Notes under the pieces: generated by a model | What the model was told of the DNA's origin: nothing | Database searches by the model: none | Seen by the model: only the letters and a program-made list of their open reading frames with translations | Made by a program: the position numbers and the translations under genes | Source of the DNA: a virus | Direction: 5' to 3' (one strand) | Length of the DNA stretch: 60,979 nucleotides | IMG/VR virus record: IMGVR_UViG_3300023174_000178 | Location: 1-60,979 of that record | Part shown: positions 52,305-60,897 of the stretch, in pieces | How the letters are laid out: every line of letters begins with the position of its first letter | Position numbering within the stretch: the stretch's first letter is position 1

Positions 52305-54914
52305 ATGGCGTTTCAAGTCAGCCCAGGAATTAATGTTTCTGAAATTGATCTTACAACAACTGTTCCGGCACTTGCGACTACGGTCGGTGGTTTCGGCGGA
52401 GTATTTCGTTGGGGACCAGTAGGAAAGTTTGTTCTTGTAGATTCAGAAAATACACTCGCAAATCGCTTCGGTAAACCGACCTCGGACAACTACGAAACGT
52501 TTTATACAGCTGCAAACTTCCTTTCGTATGGAAATGCTCTGTATGTTTCGCGTGCTGCGACCACAACAGGTTTTGCAAACACTTCAACTATTACTCTTGA
52601 CAGTGACACTTCGCTTGCTGCGAACGGCACGGCGCTCGGTCTGACAGCTGGACTTCGCGTACAAGGTGACAACATTGCCGATGACACCTTCGTCACTGCA
52701 GTAACTAACAGCGCTATTACGATCTCGAGAGCCGCGACAGCAAATGCTTCAGCTCTGATTTCGTTCTTTGCGAACACTACAACTCTTTCTGCTTATGCTG
52801 GTGATACAGCTACAGTCGTTGCATCAAACGTAGTTATTCGCAACTCAGAAGAGTTTGAAAACAAAGGCGCGACCAACTCAGTATTCACAGGGACAGAGTT
52901 CGTAGCTCGTTATCCTGGCTCGCTCGGTAACTCTCTTAAGGTTTCAATGTGCGATAGTGCTGCGCAATATGCAGAAACAATTGTATTCGAAACTAATACT
53001 ACTTGGGGTTCAACCACTGCAAACGCATATGCTCTTGCAGATCTTACATCGGCTAATGTATCGATCTCGGTCGGCAGTAACACTGCTAATGTTGTATTCG
53101 TATGGTCTAACGACGATTTCGCAGATCGTGTAGCCGCTTCTGCAACAGCGCGCGCAGTTGGATCGAACGGTGTATCAGCTAACTTTATCTCTCTTGCTAC
53201 CGCAAATACGCTGTTTACAAATGGTGATGCAGTATGGTATGCAAAGGGCTCTTCTTCGACCGCGAATAGCATTCAAGGTTTATCAGAAGGCACAACATAC
53301 TTCGTTACTGGAGCGAATACGTCTGGCTTTACTCTATCGTTAACATCAGGCGGTGCAAACGTTGCTATTTCGAATGGTGCTGCTAACTCGGTTGTTTATT
53401 TTACAAAACAATCAGCGACTGATCTTGGTCTTACTCTTGCACAAGCGCGTCTTGCAGTCACAGCACTCAAAGATAAGATCACTATAGGTGACTACATTGA
53501 AGTTGGTAATACAACAATCGGTAAGCAAAACATGAAGGTCACTTCAGAAGGCGCACAAGCCGACGACGGTACGAACATCTTCTTCAACATTGGTTTTGAT
53601 TCGACTTGGAACAAGTCAACCAACTTCAGCGGTACTTCACTGAAGCGTCAGTGGGAATACTTCAACGTTGTCGAGTCTGCCCCTGGTGTATCTTCATCGA
53701 TGACAAACGCCGGTCGCACTATTACAGACGAAGTTTCAGTAGTTGTAGTTGACGAAGACGGTCTGATCAGCGGAACACCTGGTCAAGTTCTTGAAATCTA
53801 CCAAAACCTTTCACGTGCAACAAACGCGAAGAAAGATGACGGTACGACCAACTACTATAAGACTGCTATCAACGACTTCTCACGTTGGGTTTGGGCAACA
53901 AACGATCGTGCTGGTGCAGCTTCTAATACTCTGTCAAACGTTGCTAACTCTACTAACACGACAACTTACACACGTTCGTTCGTTCGTGGTACAGACGGAG
54001 CTAACGAAAGCACAGTATCGATGGCAGCTCTTGGTTCTGCATACGATCTCTTTGCAGATGCAAGCACGGTCGATGTTTCTCTTATTCTTCAAGGTAAGGC
54101 AATCGGAACTAACGACGTTCAGCTAGCCAACTATCTGATCGATAACATTGCAGAAGTTCGTAAGGATTGCGTAGTATTCGTTTCTCCAGCATACTCTGAT
54201 GTTGTAGGTATTAACGTAGAAAACCAACAAGCACAGAACATCGTAGATTTTAGAAACGCTCTGCGTAATACTTCATATGCATTCCTCGATTCTGGTTACA
54301 AGTATCAGTACGACAAGTATGCAGACGTATATCGCTACATTCCACTCAACGGTGACATTGCCGGCTTGACAGCTCGCAGTGATAGCCTGAAAGATCCTTG
54401 GTTCTCTCCAGCTGGATTTACTCGCGGTCAAATCAAAAATCTTGTGAAGCTTGCATTCAGCCCTGGAAAAACAGAAAGAGATCTTCTTTATAAGAACGAT
54501 GTCAATCCAGTTGTCACATTCCCAGGTCAAGGCACAGTACTTTACGGAGATAAGACTCTCCTCGGTCGTACAAGTGCATTCGATCGTATTAACGTACGTC
54601 GTCTGTTCATCGTTCTTGAAAAAGCGATCGCTACAGCTTCAAACTCTACTCTGTTCGAATTCAACGACGAATTCACAAGATCACAGTTTGTTAATCTGGT
54701 TGAGCCATATCTTCGCGACGTTCAAGGTCGTCGTGGAATCTTTGACTTCCGTGTGGTTTGCGACGAGACGAATAATACTGCTGAAGTAATCGATAGCAAC
54801 CGCTTTGTTGGAGATATCTACATCAAGCCTGCTAAGTCGATCAACTTCATCCAGCTAAACTTCGTCGCCGTAAGATCTGGTGTCGAGTTCAACGAAATCG
54901 CTGGCCAGTTCTAA
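52305..54914 (+). CDS. 18: Tail sheath protein gp18, with inserted surface modules
   Basis: An 869-aa sheath protein (T4 gp18 659 aa). The N-terminus 'FQVSPGINVSEIDLTTTVPA' and 'ATTVGGFGGVFRWGPVGKFV' and the C-terminal core are conserved. The latter includes 'GQIKNLVKLAFSPGKTERDL', 'LGRTSAFDRINVRRLFIVLE' and 'NSNRFVGDIYIKPAKSINFI'-type segments. Extra length lies between about residues 90 and 370. A first small module is 'TSTITLDSDTSLAANGTALG' (~90-150). The second (~284-370, 'NTLFTNGDAVWY', 'LSEGTTYFVTGANTSGFTLS') is the same ~70-aa unit repeated in gp7. Such domains would sit on the outside of the sheath. The contractile handshake arms should be at the conserved termini. Confidence 0.95.
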   Translation: MAFQVSPGINVSEIDLTTTVPALATTVGGFGGVFRWGPVGKFVLVDSENTLANRFGKPTSDNYETFYTAANFLSYGNALYVSRAATTTGFANTSTITLDSDTSLAANGTALGLTAGLRVQGDNIADDTFVTAVTNSAITISRAATANASALISFFANTTTLSAYAGDTATVVASNVVIRNSEEFENKGATNSVFTGTEFVARYPGSLGNSLKVSMCDSAAQYAETIVFETNTTWGSTTANAYALADLTSANVSISVGSNTANVVFVWSNDDFADRVAASATARAVGSNGVSANFISLATANTLFTNGDAVWYAKGSSSTANSIQGLSEGTTYFVTGANTSGFTLSLTSGGANVAISNGAANSVVYFTKQSATDLGLTLAQARLAVTALKDKITIGDYIEVGNTTIGKQNMKVTSEGAQADDGTNIFFNIGFDSTWNKSTNFSGTSLKRQWEYFNVVESAPGVSSSMTNAGRTITDEVSVVVVDEDGLISGTPGQVLEIYQNLSRATNAKKDDGTTNYYKTAINDFSRWVWATNDRAGAASNTLSNVANSTNTTTYTRSFVRGTDGANESTVSMAALGSAYDLFADASTVDVSLILQGKAIGTNDVQLANYLIDNIAEVRKDCVVFVSPAYSDVVGINVENQQAQNIVDFRNALRNTSYAFLDSGYKYQYDKYADVYRYIPLNGDIAGLTARSDSLKDPWFSPAGFTRGQIKNLVKLAFSPGKTERDLLYKNDVNPVVTFPGQGTVLYGDKTLLGRTSAFDRINVRRLFIVLEKAIATASNSTLFEFNDEFTRSQFVNLVEPYLRDVQGRRGIFDFRVVCDETNNTAEVIDSNRFVGDIYIKPAKSINFIQLNFVAVRSGVEFNEIAGQF
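53155..53412 (+). repeat. gp7-type module copy inside gp18
   Basis: Encodes 'NTLFTNGDAVWY ... GLSEGTTYFVTGANTSGF ... SGGANVAISN', matching the unit in the gp7-like protein and at 21214-21440 in the DUF4815-type protein. Confidence 0.75.
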
Positions 54915-54920
54915 TAAATA
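54913..54920 (+). promoter_or_regulatory. Late-promoter-like box (AATAAATA) before gp19
   Basis: AATAAATA, one change from the consensus, overlaps the gp18 stop, 23 bp before gp19. A strong AGGAGG ribosome site is at 54931-54936. Weaker match than the exact boxes. Confidence 0.45.
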
Positions 54921-54943
54921 AGATAAACCTAGGAGGAAAGTAA

Positions 54944-55486
54944 ATGGCTTTTAATATCAATGAAATGAGAAGCCAACTAGCTTTTGGCGGTGCAAGACAA
55001 AACCTGTTCCAAGTGGATATTTTTAATCCTGCGAACAACTCAGGGGATGCAAAAACAAGATTCATGTGTCAGGCAGCTCAGCTGCCTGGCTCTGACCTTG
55101 GAGTCATTCCAGTGTTTTACTTCGGTCGTCAAATGAAGTTAGCTGGTGACAGAACGTTCGCCGAATGGACAGTAACAATCATCAACGATGAAGACTTCCT
55201 GATCCGTAATGCAATGGAAGAATGGTCGAATAGAATCAATCGTCTTCAACGCAACGTCAGAGAAATTGGCCCTGGATACAAGTCACAGGCTACAGTTACT
55301 CAGTTTGGTAAAGATGGTTCAAAAATCCGTACTTATGATTTTAACGGAATCTTCCCAAGTAATATTAGCCCAATCGAACTCGATTGGTCTACAACCGATC
55401 AAATCGAACTGTTCCAGGTAACGTTCCAATATGACTACTGGTCAGTTGGTCGTACTGGATCGACAGGTCGCGCCGGCGGTGATTAA
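54944..55486 (+). CDS. 19: Tail tube protein gp19
   Basis: A 180-aa protein (T4 gp19 163 aa). 'RQNLFQVDIFNPAN', 'QAAQLPGSDLGVIPVFYFGR', 'QMKLAGDRTFAEWTVTIIND' and 'EDFLIRNAMEEWSNRINRLQ' are the standard tail-tube signature. 'GIFPSNISPIELDWSTTDQI' then 'ELFQVTFQYDYWSV' also fit it. Hexamers stack to form the inner tube that starts on gp48/gp54. Its AGGAGG ribosome site and the terminator right after it fit a highly expressed single gene. Confidence 0.96.
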   Translation: MAFNINEMRSQLAFGGARQNLFQVDIFNPANNSGDAKTRFMCQAAQLPGSDLGVIPVFYFGRQMKLAGDRTFAEWTVTIINDEDFLIRNAMEEWSNRINRLQRNVREIGPGYKSQATVTQFGKDGSKIRTYDFNGIFPSNISPIELDWSTTDQIELFQVTFQYDYWSVGRTGSTGRAGGD

Positions 55487-55487
55487 T

Positions 55488-55518
55488 AAGTAAAGGGTAA
55501 TCATTCCCCTTACTTTTT
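55488..55518 (+). terminator. Rho-independent terminator after gp19
   Basis: The arms AAGTAAAGGG (55488-55497) and CCCCTTACTT (55506-55515) pair with one mismatch around an 8-base loop, followed by a run of Ts (55514-55518). It lies directly after the gp19 stop and 23 bp before the portal gene. Confidence 0.7.
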
Positions 55519-55540
55519 CGTTATTTAAATTGGAGAACCC

Positions 55541-57184
55541 ATGGCCGAGTTATTTGGTTTTGAAATTAAAAGAAAGCAAGAAGAAAAAGAGCTTCCATCA
55601 TTTGCCCCCAAACAGGACGATGATGGAGCTCTTGTTCTTGCCGAAGGTGGAGCTTATGGCCAGTATGTTGATATGGAAGGTGCCATTCGCACCGAGTCAG
55701 AGCTCGTCTCGAAGTATAGAGAGATGGCTCAGCATCCAGATATCGAACTTGCTGTCGATGATATTATCAACGAAGCCGTTGTTATCGATCCCAAAAAAGA
55801 AGTAGTTACTCTGAACCTTGATGATCTGGAACAACCAGAAAAGGTGAAGAAACTTATTCTCGAAGAGTTTGATAAAGTACTCGAGCTGCTCGAGTTTAAT
55901 CAGCACGCCTATGAAATTTTCCGCAAGTGGTATGTCGACGGTAGAATATTCTATCACTTGATGATCGACGAGAAGGCTCCTCGTGAAGGCATCCAAGAAC
56001 TGCGCTACGTAGATCCTCGAAAGCTTCGTAAAGTCAAAACTTACAAGAAAAGAAAAGCTGCCAAGGATTCGAACGTCATTATTCCTGCGACGGGCGAAGA
56101 GTTCTATATCTACAATGAGAATGGTTTCGGTAAAGTACCAACTCAGCCTAACTATCAAGATCCTACTACACAAGGCATTAAGATAGCAGTCGATTCCATT
56201 ATCAACGTATCTTCTGGCCTTGTCAACGTAAAAGGTGATATGGTTCTTGGTTATCTACAAAAGGCTATTAAGCCACTCAACCAGTTAAAGGCGATGGAAG
56301 ACTCATTGGTCATCTATCGTATCTCTCGTGCACCTGAACGTCGTATCTTCTACATCGACGTTGGTAATCTACCTAAAATGAAAGCTGAGCAGTATCTTCG
56401 TGATGTCATGACTCGCTTCAAGAACAAGGTAGTATACGATGCCGGCACAGGCGAGATCAGAGACGATCGCAAGCACATGACAATGCTCGAGGATTTCTGG
56501 CTACCACGCCGTGAAGGTGGTAAGGGTACAGAAATCACTACTCTTCCAGGCGGTCAGAATCTTGGTCAGATCGACGATATCGTTTACTTCCAACGCAAGC
56601 TCTATAAAGCTCTGAACGTTCCTATCTCTCGTTTGGATCCTGAACAGGCATTCAACTTCGGGAGAGCCACAGAAGTCACTCGCGACGAAGTCAAATTTTC
56701 CAAATTCATTACACGTCTTCGTGCTCGATTCTCTGATGTTTTCAGCAAGATCCTCGAGAAGCAACTCATCTTAAAGGGTATTATCACCTCTGAAGATTGG
56801 GCAGAATTCAAGTCCAACTTCAAATATGAGTTCACAGAAGATAACCATTTCGCCGAGCTGAAGAACACTGAGATTCTTCGTGATCGTATCTCCATGCTTC
56901 GTGACGTTGACGACTATGCAGGCAAGTACTACTCGCATGAATGGATTCGTCGTAACGTTCTTTATCAGACAGAAGAAGACATGAAAGAGATTGACAAGCA
57001 GATTGCTGAAGAACTTGACAATCCTCAGTATGCACCACCAGAAATGGGTCCAGACGGCCAGCCACTTCCTCCTGGAGATGTAGGCACACCACCTACTGAG
57101 AACGATGCTACTCCTCCGGCACCCGGTAAACCGAAAACGAAAGCTACTCCTATTCCAAACGTACCAGATTTGGTAGGAAAATAA
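55541..57184 (+). CDS. 20: Portal protein gp20
   Basis: A 547-aa portal (T4 gp20 524 aa), the dodecameric head vertex through which DNA enters. Hallmarks are 'ESELVSKYREMAQHPDIELA', 'VDDIINEAVV', 'FRKWYVDGRIFYHLMIDEKA' and 'GIQELRYVDPRKLRKVK'. 'DSLVIYRISRAPERRIFYID', 'QYLRDVMTRFKNKVVYDAGT' and 'LNVPISRLDPEQAFNFGRAT' complete the set. The last is part of the region commonly used as the gp20 marker in marine myovirus surveys. The C-terminus is Pro-rich and probably disordered. ATG 55541 follows TGGAG. Confidence 0.97.
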   Translation: MAELFGFEIKRKQEEKELPSFAPKQDDDGALVLAEGGAYGQYVDMEGAIRTESELVSKYREMAQHPDIELAVDDIINEAVVIDPKKEVVTLNLDDLEQPEKVKKLILEEFDKVLELLEFNQHAYEIFRKWYVDGRIFYHLMIDEKAPREGIQELRYVDPRKLRKVKTYKKRKAAKDSNVIIPATGEEFYIYNENGFGKVPTQPNYQDPTTQGIKIAVDSIINVSSGLVNVKGDMVLGYLQKAIKPLNQLKAMEDSLVIYRISRAPERRIFYIDVGNLPKMKAEQYLRDVMTRFKNKVVYDAGTGEIRDDRKHMTMLEDFWLPRREGGKGTEITTLPGGQNLGQIDDIVYFQRKLYKALNVPISRLDPEQAFNFGRATEVTRDEVKFSKFITRLRARFSDVFSKILEKQLILKGIITSEDWAEFKSNFKYEFTEDNHFAELKNTEILRDRISMLRDVDDYAGKYYSHEWIRRNVLYQTEEDMKEIDKQIAEELDNPQYAPPEMGPDGQPLPPGDVGTPPTENDATPPAPGKPKTKATPIPNVPDLVGK

Positions 57185-57190
57185 ATACAT

Positions 57191-57198
57191 TATAAATA
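57191..57198 (+). promoter_or_regulatory. T4-type late promoter box before gp67
   Basis: Exact TATAAATA 24 bp before gp67, after the gp20 stop; TTGGAG is the ribosome site. Confidence 0.8.
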
Positions 57199-57222
57199 GT
57201 AAAAGAATTTTGGAGAATTTAT

Positions 57223-57534
57223 ATGGACATTGACGAACTAATTGGAGCCGCTGTCGACCAGCAGCCAACTCGCTTTGCTGCAACATTCGATGATCTCATG
57301 GGTCAAAAGATCGCAGCGAGATTAGAAGACGAGCATACCACATATGCTCAACAAATGTTTGCTTCTGACGAACCTGAAGATGCCGATGAAGAAGAATTCG
57401 AAGATGATTTGGATTTTGACATCGACGACGAAGAGTTCGAAGATGAATTCGAAGACGAAGAATTTGATATAGAAGATCTCGACCTAGAAGATTTAGACAC
57501 AGAGGAAGAAGACGACGATGGCGAAGACGCTTAA
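57223..57534 (+). CDS. 67: Prohead core protein gp67-like
   Basis: A 103-aa protein (T4 gp67 80 aa) with the gp67 pattern: a short N-terminal domain ('IDELIGAAVDQQPTRFAATF') and then a very acidic tail of Asp/Glu runs. In T4 it is part of the prohead scaffold and is cut by gp21 into small acidic internal peptides. The position between gp20 and the gp68-like/gp21 genes is canonical. The last 17 bp overlap the next gene. Confidence 0.88.
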   Translation: MDIDELIGAAVDQQPTRFAATFDDLMGQKIAARLEDEHTTYAQQMFASDEPEDADEEEFEDDLDFDIDDEEFEDEFEDEEFDIEDLDLEDLDTEEEDDDGEDA

Positions 57535-58738
57535 AGATTTCTTAAATGAAAGACAGCTTGGGCCGATGGTCGTCAAGAATCCTGACGAGCAGAAGTTCAT
57601 CGACAAGCACGTAGTTGCAAAGACTGACGATCGCAACGGCAATGACGACGAGCTTTTCAAAGGTTCGAAGGTCAAGATGGCTGATCGCAAGAAAGATCGC
57701 AAAGGATATAATCCTGGAGAAGACGAAGAAGTATATGAAGAGCTGAAGGGCAATCAGCACAAGATCGATGCCAACAAGAATGGCAAGGTCGATGCGCATG
57801 ACTTTAAACTTCTTCGTGGTAAGAAGAAAGTTGCTGAAGAAGCTGAAGAGCTAGAAGAGCTTTCAGACACAACTCTGGATAACTATAAAGAAAAAGCTGC
57901 AAAAGAAATCCGCGATGCAGATGATAATGATGATAACCGTCATTATAATAAGAGAATGCATGGATACACTTCGGCATTGAAAGCTGGTCAGCGCAATAAT
58001 AAGAAAACCACTAAGGAAGAAGTTGAACAGATGGACGAGCTTTCGAAAGAAACTGTTCGCACCTATTACAACAAGGCTGGAGAGCAAGGCAAGAAGATTG
58101 CTGATAAGATGAAGATGGGTGGCGGTGATTGGTCAAACGACGGATCAGATACTAAGACTCTGAAGAAGCGTGCGGCTGGCCGTACGATGGCTTTGAAGCG
58201 TCGCAGCGGCGAAATCAAGATGTCTGAAGATGCTGAACAGATCGACGAGATCTCGGCCGAAAAGAAAGATGCATACGCTCAAAAAGCTGGCAAGCAACTT
58301 CCAGGTTTGTTTGCAAAAAGCAGCAGTGCTGATGGAGCTCGCAAATACTACAATCGTAAGAACGCTGTTCGTAAGATTGCCAATGAAGAAGCTGAATCTG
58401 TTGAAGAAAAACTAGACATGAAGAAAGCGTCGATGGGAACCGTAATCAAGGATTTCCAAAAGTCTGATGCTCCTCAGTTTATGGGTAAGTCACAGAAGAA
58501 GCGCCAAGTGATGGCGATCGCCGCTAAGCTCTCAGCAGAGCGCGGGGGAAAACCACTAAATAAAGAAGAGCGTCTGCTTGCCAAGCTTGCTGACATTTCA
58601 GAAACACATAAGAGAACGATGGTATCGGTCTTCGATAAACTCAACGAAGATAACCAACGTGAGTTCATGCTAGCCTGCGATACAGCAGAAGGTATCGAGC
58701 AGATGTTGGACTTCTCTATTCAACACAGGGGTGAATAA
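57518..58738 (+). CDS. Large prohead core protein, gp68-like, with EF-hand-type loop and repeats
   Basis: A 406-aa, highly charged protein in the gp68 slot (T4 gp68 141 aa). The N-terminus 'MAKTLKDFLNERQLGPMVV' resembles core proteins of marine T4-like phages. Near residues 83-95 there is an EF-hand-like calcium loop, 'DANKNGKVDAHDF'. A unit of about 20 aa then appears three times: 'LEELSDTTLDNYKEKAAKEI', 'QMDELSKETVRTYYNKAGEQ' and 'QIDEISAEKKDAYAQKAGKQ'. A last conserved part starts at 'VIKDFQKSDAPQFMGKSQKK'. Probably a scaffold or internal head protein processed by gp21. Assignment to gp68 rests on position. Confidence 0.72.
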   Translation: MAKTLKDFLNERQLGPMVVKNPDEQKFIDKHVVAKTDDRNGNDDELFKGSKVKMADRKKDRKGYNPGEDEEVYEELKGNQHKIDANKNGKVDAHDFKLLRGKKKVAEEAEELEELSDTTLDNYKEKAAKEIRDADDNDDNRHYNKRMHGYTSALKAGQRNNKKTTKEEVEQMDELSKETVRTYYNKAGEQGKKIADKMKMGGGDWSNDGSDTKTLKKRAAGRTMALKRRSGEIKMSEDAEQIDEISAEKKDAYAQKAGKQLPGLFAKSSSADGARKYYNRKNAVRKIANEEAESVEEKLDMKKASMGTVIKDFQKSDAPQFMGKSQKKRQVMAIAAKLSAERGGKPLNKEERLLAKLADISETHKRTMVSVFDKLNEDNQREFMLACDTAEGIEQMLDFSIQHRGE

Positions 58739-59130
58739 TGGCCGTAACAGTTTCGAATAGAAAAAATACATCGTTCGTTCTTCACGTCTCTGCTGCGAAT
58801 TCGGGCAACGTAGTTGTTTCTGGTAACAGTACGACGACTAACGTTGCCGGAACATCTACATGTATTGCTACTGGCGACGAAGTTATCTCAGGTGCATACA
58901 TCACTCAAGTTGTATGGGGTTCTGACGGCGCCGGTTCTATCCAAGTTCTTAGAGGTTCAACTCTCGTAGCAGTATACGATTCTACCGGTCAGAAGGATTA
59001 TGCAGGTTGCGGAATTCCGCTCAATGTAAATCCTACTGCAAACCTAGTAGTTAACTTCATTGGTTCATCTAACGCTTACTGCATTCTTGAGCTGCAGAAA
59101 CTAGGCACCACTTCAGAATATTTGAGATAA
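58738..59130 (+). CDS. Small beta-rich head protein (possible decoration or cement protein)
   Basis: A 130-aa beta-sandwich-like protein coupled to the core gene by TAATG. Sequence such as 'NRKNTSFVLHVSAANSGNVV' and 'GSIQVLRGSTLVAVYDSTGQ' with three Cys is seen in T4-like marine phages between gp68 and gp21. It has no enzyme motif. Being placed among head genes, it is likely a virion or capsid-surface protein; T4 Hoc and Soc are not similar in sequence. Function inferred from position only. Confidence 0.7.
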   Translation: MAVTVSNRKNTSFVLHVSAANSGNVVVSGNSTTTNVAGTSTCIATGDEVISGAYITQVVWGSDGAGSIQVLRGSTLVAVYDSTGQKDYAGCGIPLNVNPTANLVVNFIGSSNAYCILELQKLGTTSEYLR

Positions 59131-59139
59131 GGTACTAAC

Positions 59140-59817
59140 ATGAAGCTAATCACAGAAGTTGTAGAAGATCTCAGATGTATTACAGAAGCTCGTGAAGACG
59201 GGAAGAAGAACGTATACATCGAAGGTATCTTTTTACAAGGAGGCATTAAGAACCGTAACGGTCGTATGTATCCTGTAGAAACCCTTGAAAAAGAAGTTAA
59301 TCGTTACGACGAAACTTACATTCAGAAAGGCAGAGCTCTTGGCGAGTTAGGTCATCCTGATGGTCCGTCCATTAACCTCGATCGTGTATCTCACATGATC
59401 ACTTCTTTGAAGAAAGAGGGATCCAACTTTGTAGGTCGTGCTAAGTTGATGGATACTCCAATGGGTAACATCGCCAAAGGCCTTATCGGAGAAGGCGTAA
59501 AGCTCGGTGTATCGTCCAGAGGTATGGGTTCGTTGAAGCTAAATAGAGAAGGCATCAACGAAGTTCAAGACGATTTCTATTTGGCCACAGCTGCAGATAT
59601 CGTAGCCGATCCATCTGCTCCAGATGCATTTGTTAACGGGATTATGGAAGGTGTAGAATGGATTTGGCAAGATGATCTGCTAGTTGCAAAGAAAAATGCA
59701 GCTGCAGTACTCGAGCAAACTGTACAGACCATTGAAAAAGCATCTTCTTCAAGACAGCTTCAAGCTAAACAGTTTGAAATTTTTGAGAACTTCCTCAATA
59801 AAATTTCTAAAATCTAA
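59140..59817 (+). CDS. 21: Prohead core protein and protease gp21
   Basis: A 225-aa serine protease (T4 gp21 212 aa) that matures the prohead. Probable catalytic residues are His in 'ALGELGHPDGPSINLDRVSH' and Ser in 'KLGVSSRGMGSLK', the standard S78/U9 herpes-like fold arrangement. 'ADIVADPSAPDAFVNGIMEG' is the conserved third segment. 'GGIKNRNGRMYPVETLEKEV' is the family's typical N-terminal part. The C-terminal helix can be auto-cleaved. It sits between the core proteins it cleaves (gp67, gp68-like) and gp22. Confidence 0.96.
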   Translation: MKLITEVVEDLRCITEAREDGKKNVYIEGIFLQGGIKNRNGRMYPVETLEKEVNRYDETYIQKGRALGELGHPDGPSINLDRVSHMITSLKKEGSNFVGRAKLMDTPMGNIAKGLIGEGVKLGVSSRGMGSLKLNREGINEVQDDFYLATAADIVADPSAPDAFVNGIMEGVEWIWQDDLLVAKKNAAAVLEQTVQTIEKASSSRQLQAKQFEIFENFLNKISKI

Positions 59818-59822
59818 CTTAG

Positions 59823-59830
59823 AATAAATA
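59823..59830 (+). promoter_or_regulatory. Late-promoter-like box (AATAAATA) before gp22
   Basis: AATAAATA inside GAATAAATAAATAA, 24 bp before gp22, followed by AAGGAG. One change from the consensus. Confidence 0.5.
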
Positions 59831-59854
59831 AATAAAATCTACAAGGAGTCAAAA

Positions 59855-60853
59855 ATGTCAAATAAAGATACGAATGAAATCGTTCAAGACGAATTTCATG
59901 AAGATGGTCTCGAAGAGTCTGCTGGTTCGGAAACGCTAAAGCCAAACCCAACACGTGCAGAGATGCTGGCTACTTTCAGCCAACTTCTTTCGCAGTTGAA
60001 GGGCGAAGATCTTTCGCACTTCTTCAATGACTCTATCCAGAAGTATAGCGCAGACGGCGTTCCTTCAGCGACTGCACCAGGTGGTGCTCCAGCTATTGGT
60101 AAGATGCCAATGCCTACGCTGAACGCAGTTAAGGAAGATATCGCAGAAGTATTCTCTGGCGAAGATCTAACTGAAGAAGCAAAAGAAAAGTTTTCAACAA
60201 TCTTCGAAGCAGCTGTATCAGCTCGCGTTTCGATCGAAGAAGCTCGTCTCGAAGAAGAGTTCGAAGCTAAGCTCGACGAAGCAGTAGAAGAAGTTAAAGA
60301 AGAGATCACTACAAAAGTCGATCAGTATCTCGACTATGTAGTAGAATCGTGGATGGAAGATAACAAGCTTGCTATCGAATCCACAGTCCGCGCCGATATT
60401 GCAGAGAACTTCATGGAAGGCCTCTACAATCTGTTTGCTGAATCTTACATCACAGTGCCAGAAGAAAAGCTTGATGTAGTTGGTGAACTGAAGGCACAAC
60501 TCGAAGAGCTAGAAGCCAAGCTCGACGAGTCTGTAAACAAGCAACTAGAACTGCAGTCAGTAATCGACGAAGCTACAATGGAAGCAACGTTCGACGAAGT
60601 GACTGAAGGTCTTGCTGCTACACAAGTAGAAAAGCTTCGCACGCTTGCAGAAGGTATTGAATTCACAGATAGCGAGTCTTATGCAAAGAAACTCGACATT
60701 CTGAAGGGCAAGTACTTCTCTGAAAAGAAAGAAGTTAACACTGGTGTTATTTCGGAAGAAGCAACAGAAGGTCTTAACGAAGAAACTAAGGCTGTAGCAG
60801 TTGGCGAAATGGCAAACTATGTCAGCGCGATTTCGAGAACCAAAAAGTTTTAA
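59855..60853 (+). CDS. 22: Prohead scaffold core protein gp22
   Basis: A 332-aa, acidic, coiled-coil protein (T4 gp22 269 aa), the main scaffold on which gp23 assembles. The central part 'EARLEEEFEAKLDEAVEEVK' and 'EEITTKVDQYLDYVVESWME' then 'DNKLAIESTVRADIAENFME' is the typical gp22 signature. 'GLYNLFAESYITVPEEKLDV' continues it. The C-terminal 'VGEMANYVSAISRTKKF' is the conserved end. The N-terminal ~80 residues are an extra, Pro/Ala-containing region. It is cleaved by gp21 during maturation. Confidence 0.95.
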   Translation: MSNKDTNEIVQDEFHEDGLEESAGSETLKPNPTRAEMLATFSQLLSQLKGEDLSHFFNDSIQKYSADGVPSATAPGGAPAIGKMPMPTLNAVKEDIAEVFSGEDLTEEAKEKFSTIFEAAVSARVSIEEARLEEEFEAKLDEAVEEVKEEITTKVDQYLDYVVESWMEDNKLAIESTVRADIAENFMEGLYNLFAESYITVPEEKLDVVGELKAQLEELEAKLDESVNKQLELQSVIDEATMEATFDEVTEGLAATQVEKLRTLAEGIEFTDSESYAKKLDILKGKYFSEKKEVNTGVISEEATEGLNEETKAVAVGEMANYVSAISRTKKF

Positions 60854-60856
60854 TTT

Positions 60857-60864
60857 GATAAATA
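60857..60864 (+). promoter_or_regulatory. Late-promoter-like box (GATAAATA) before gp23
   Basis: GATAAATA 33 bp before gp23, with AAAGGGAG as the ribosome site. It is the same variant as before the 704-aa gene, here in front of the most abundant virion protein. Confidence 0.6.
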
Positions 60865-60897
60865 ATAAACAAATCCTAAGGATAAAGGGAGAATAAA

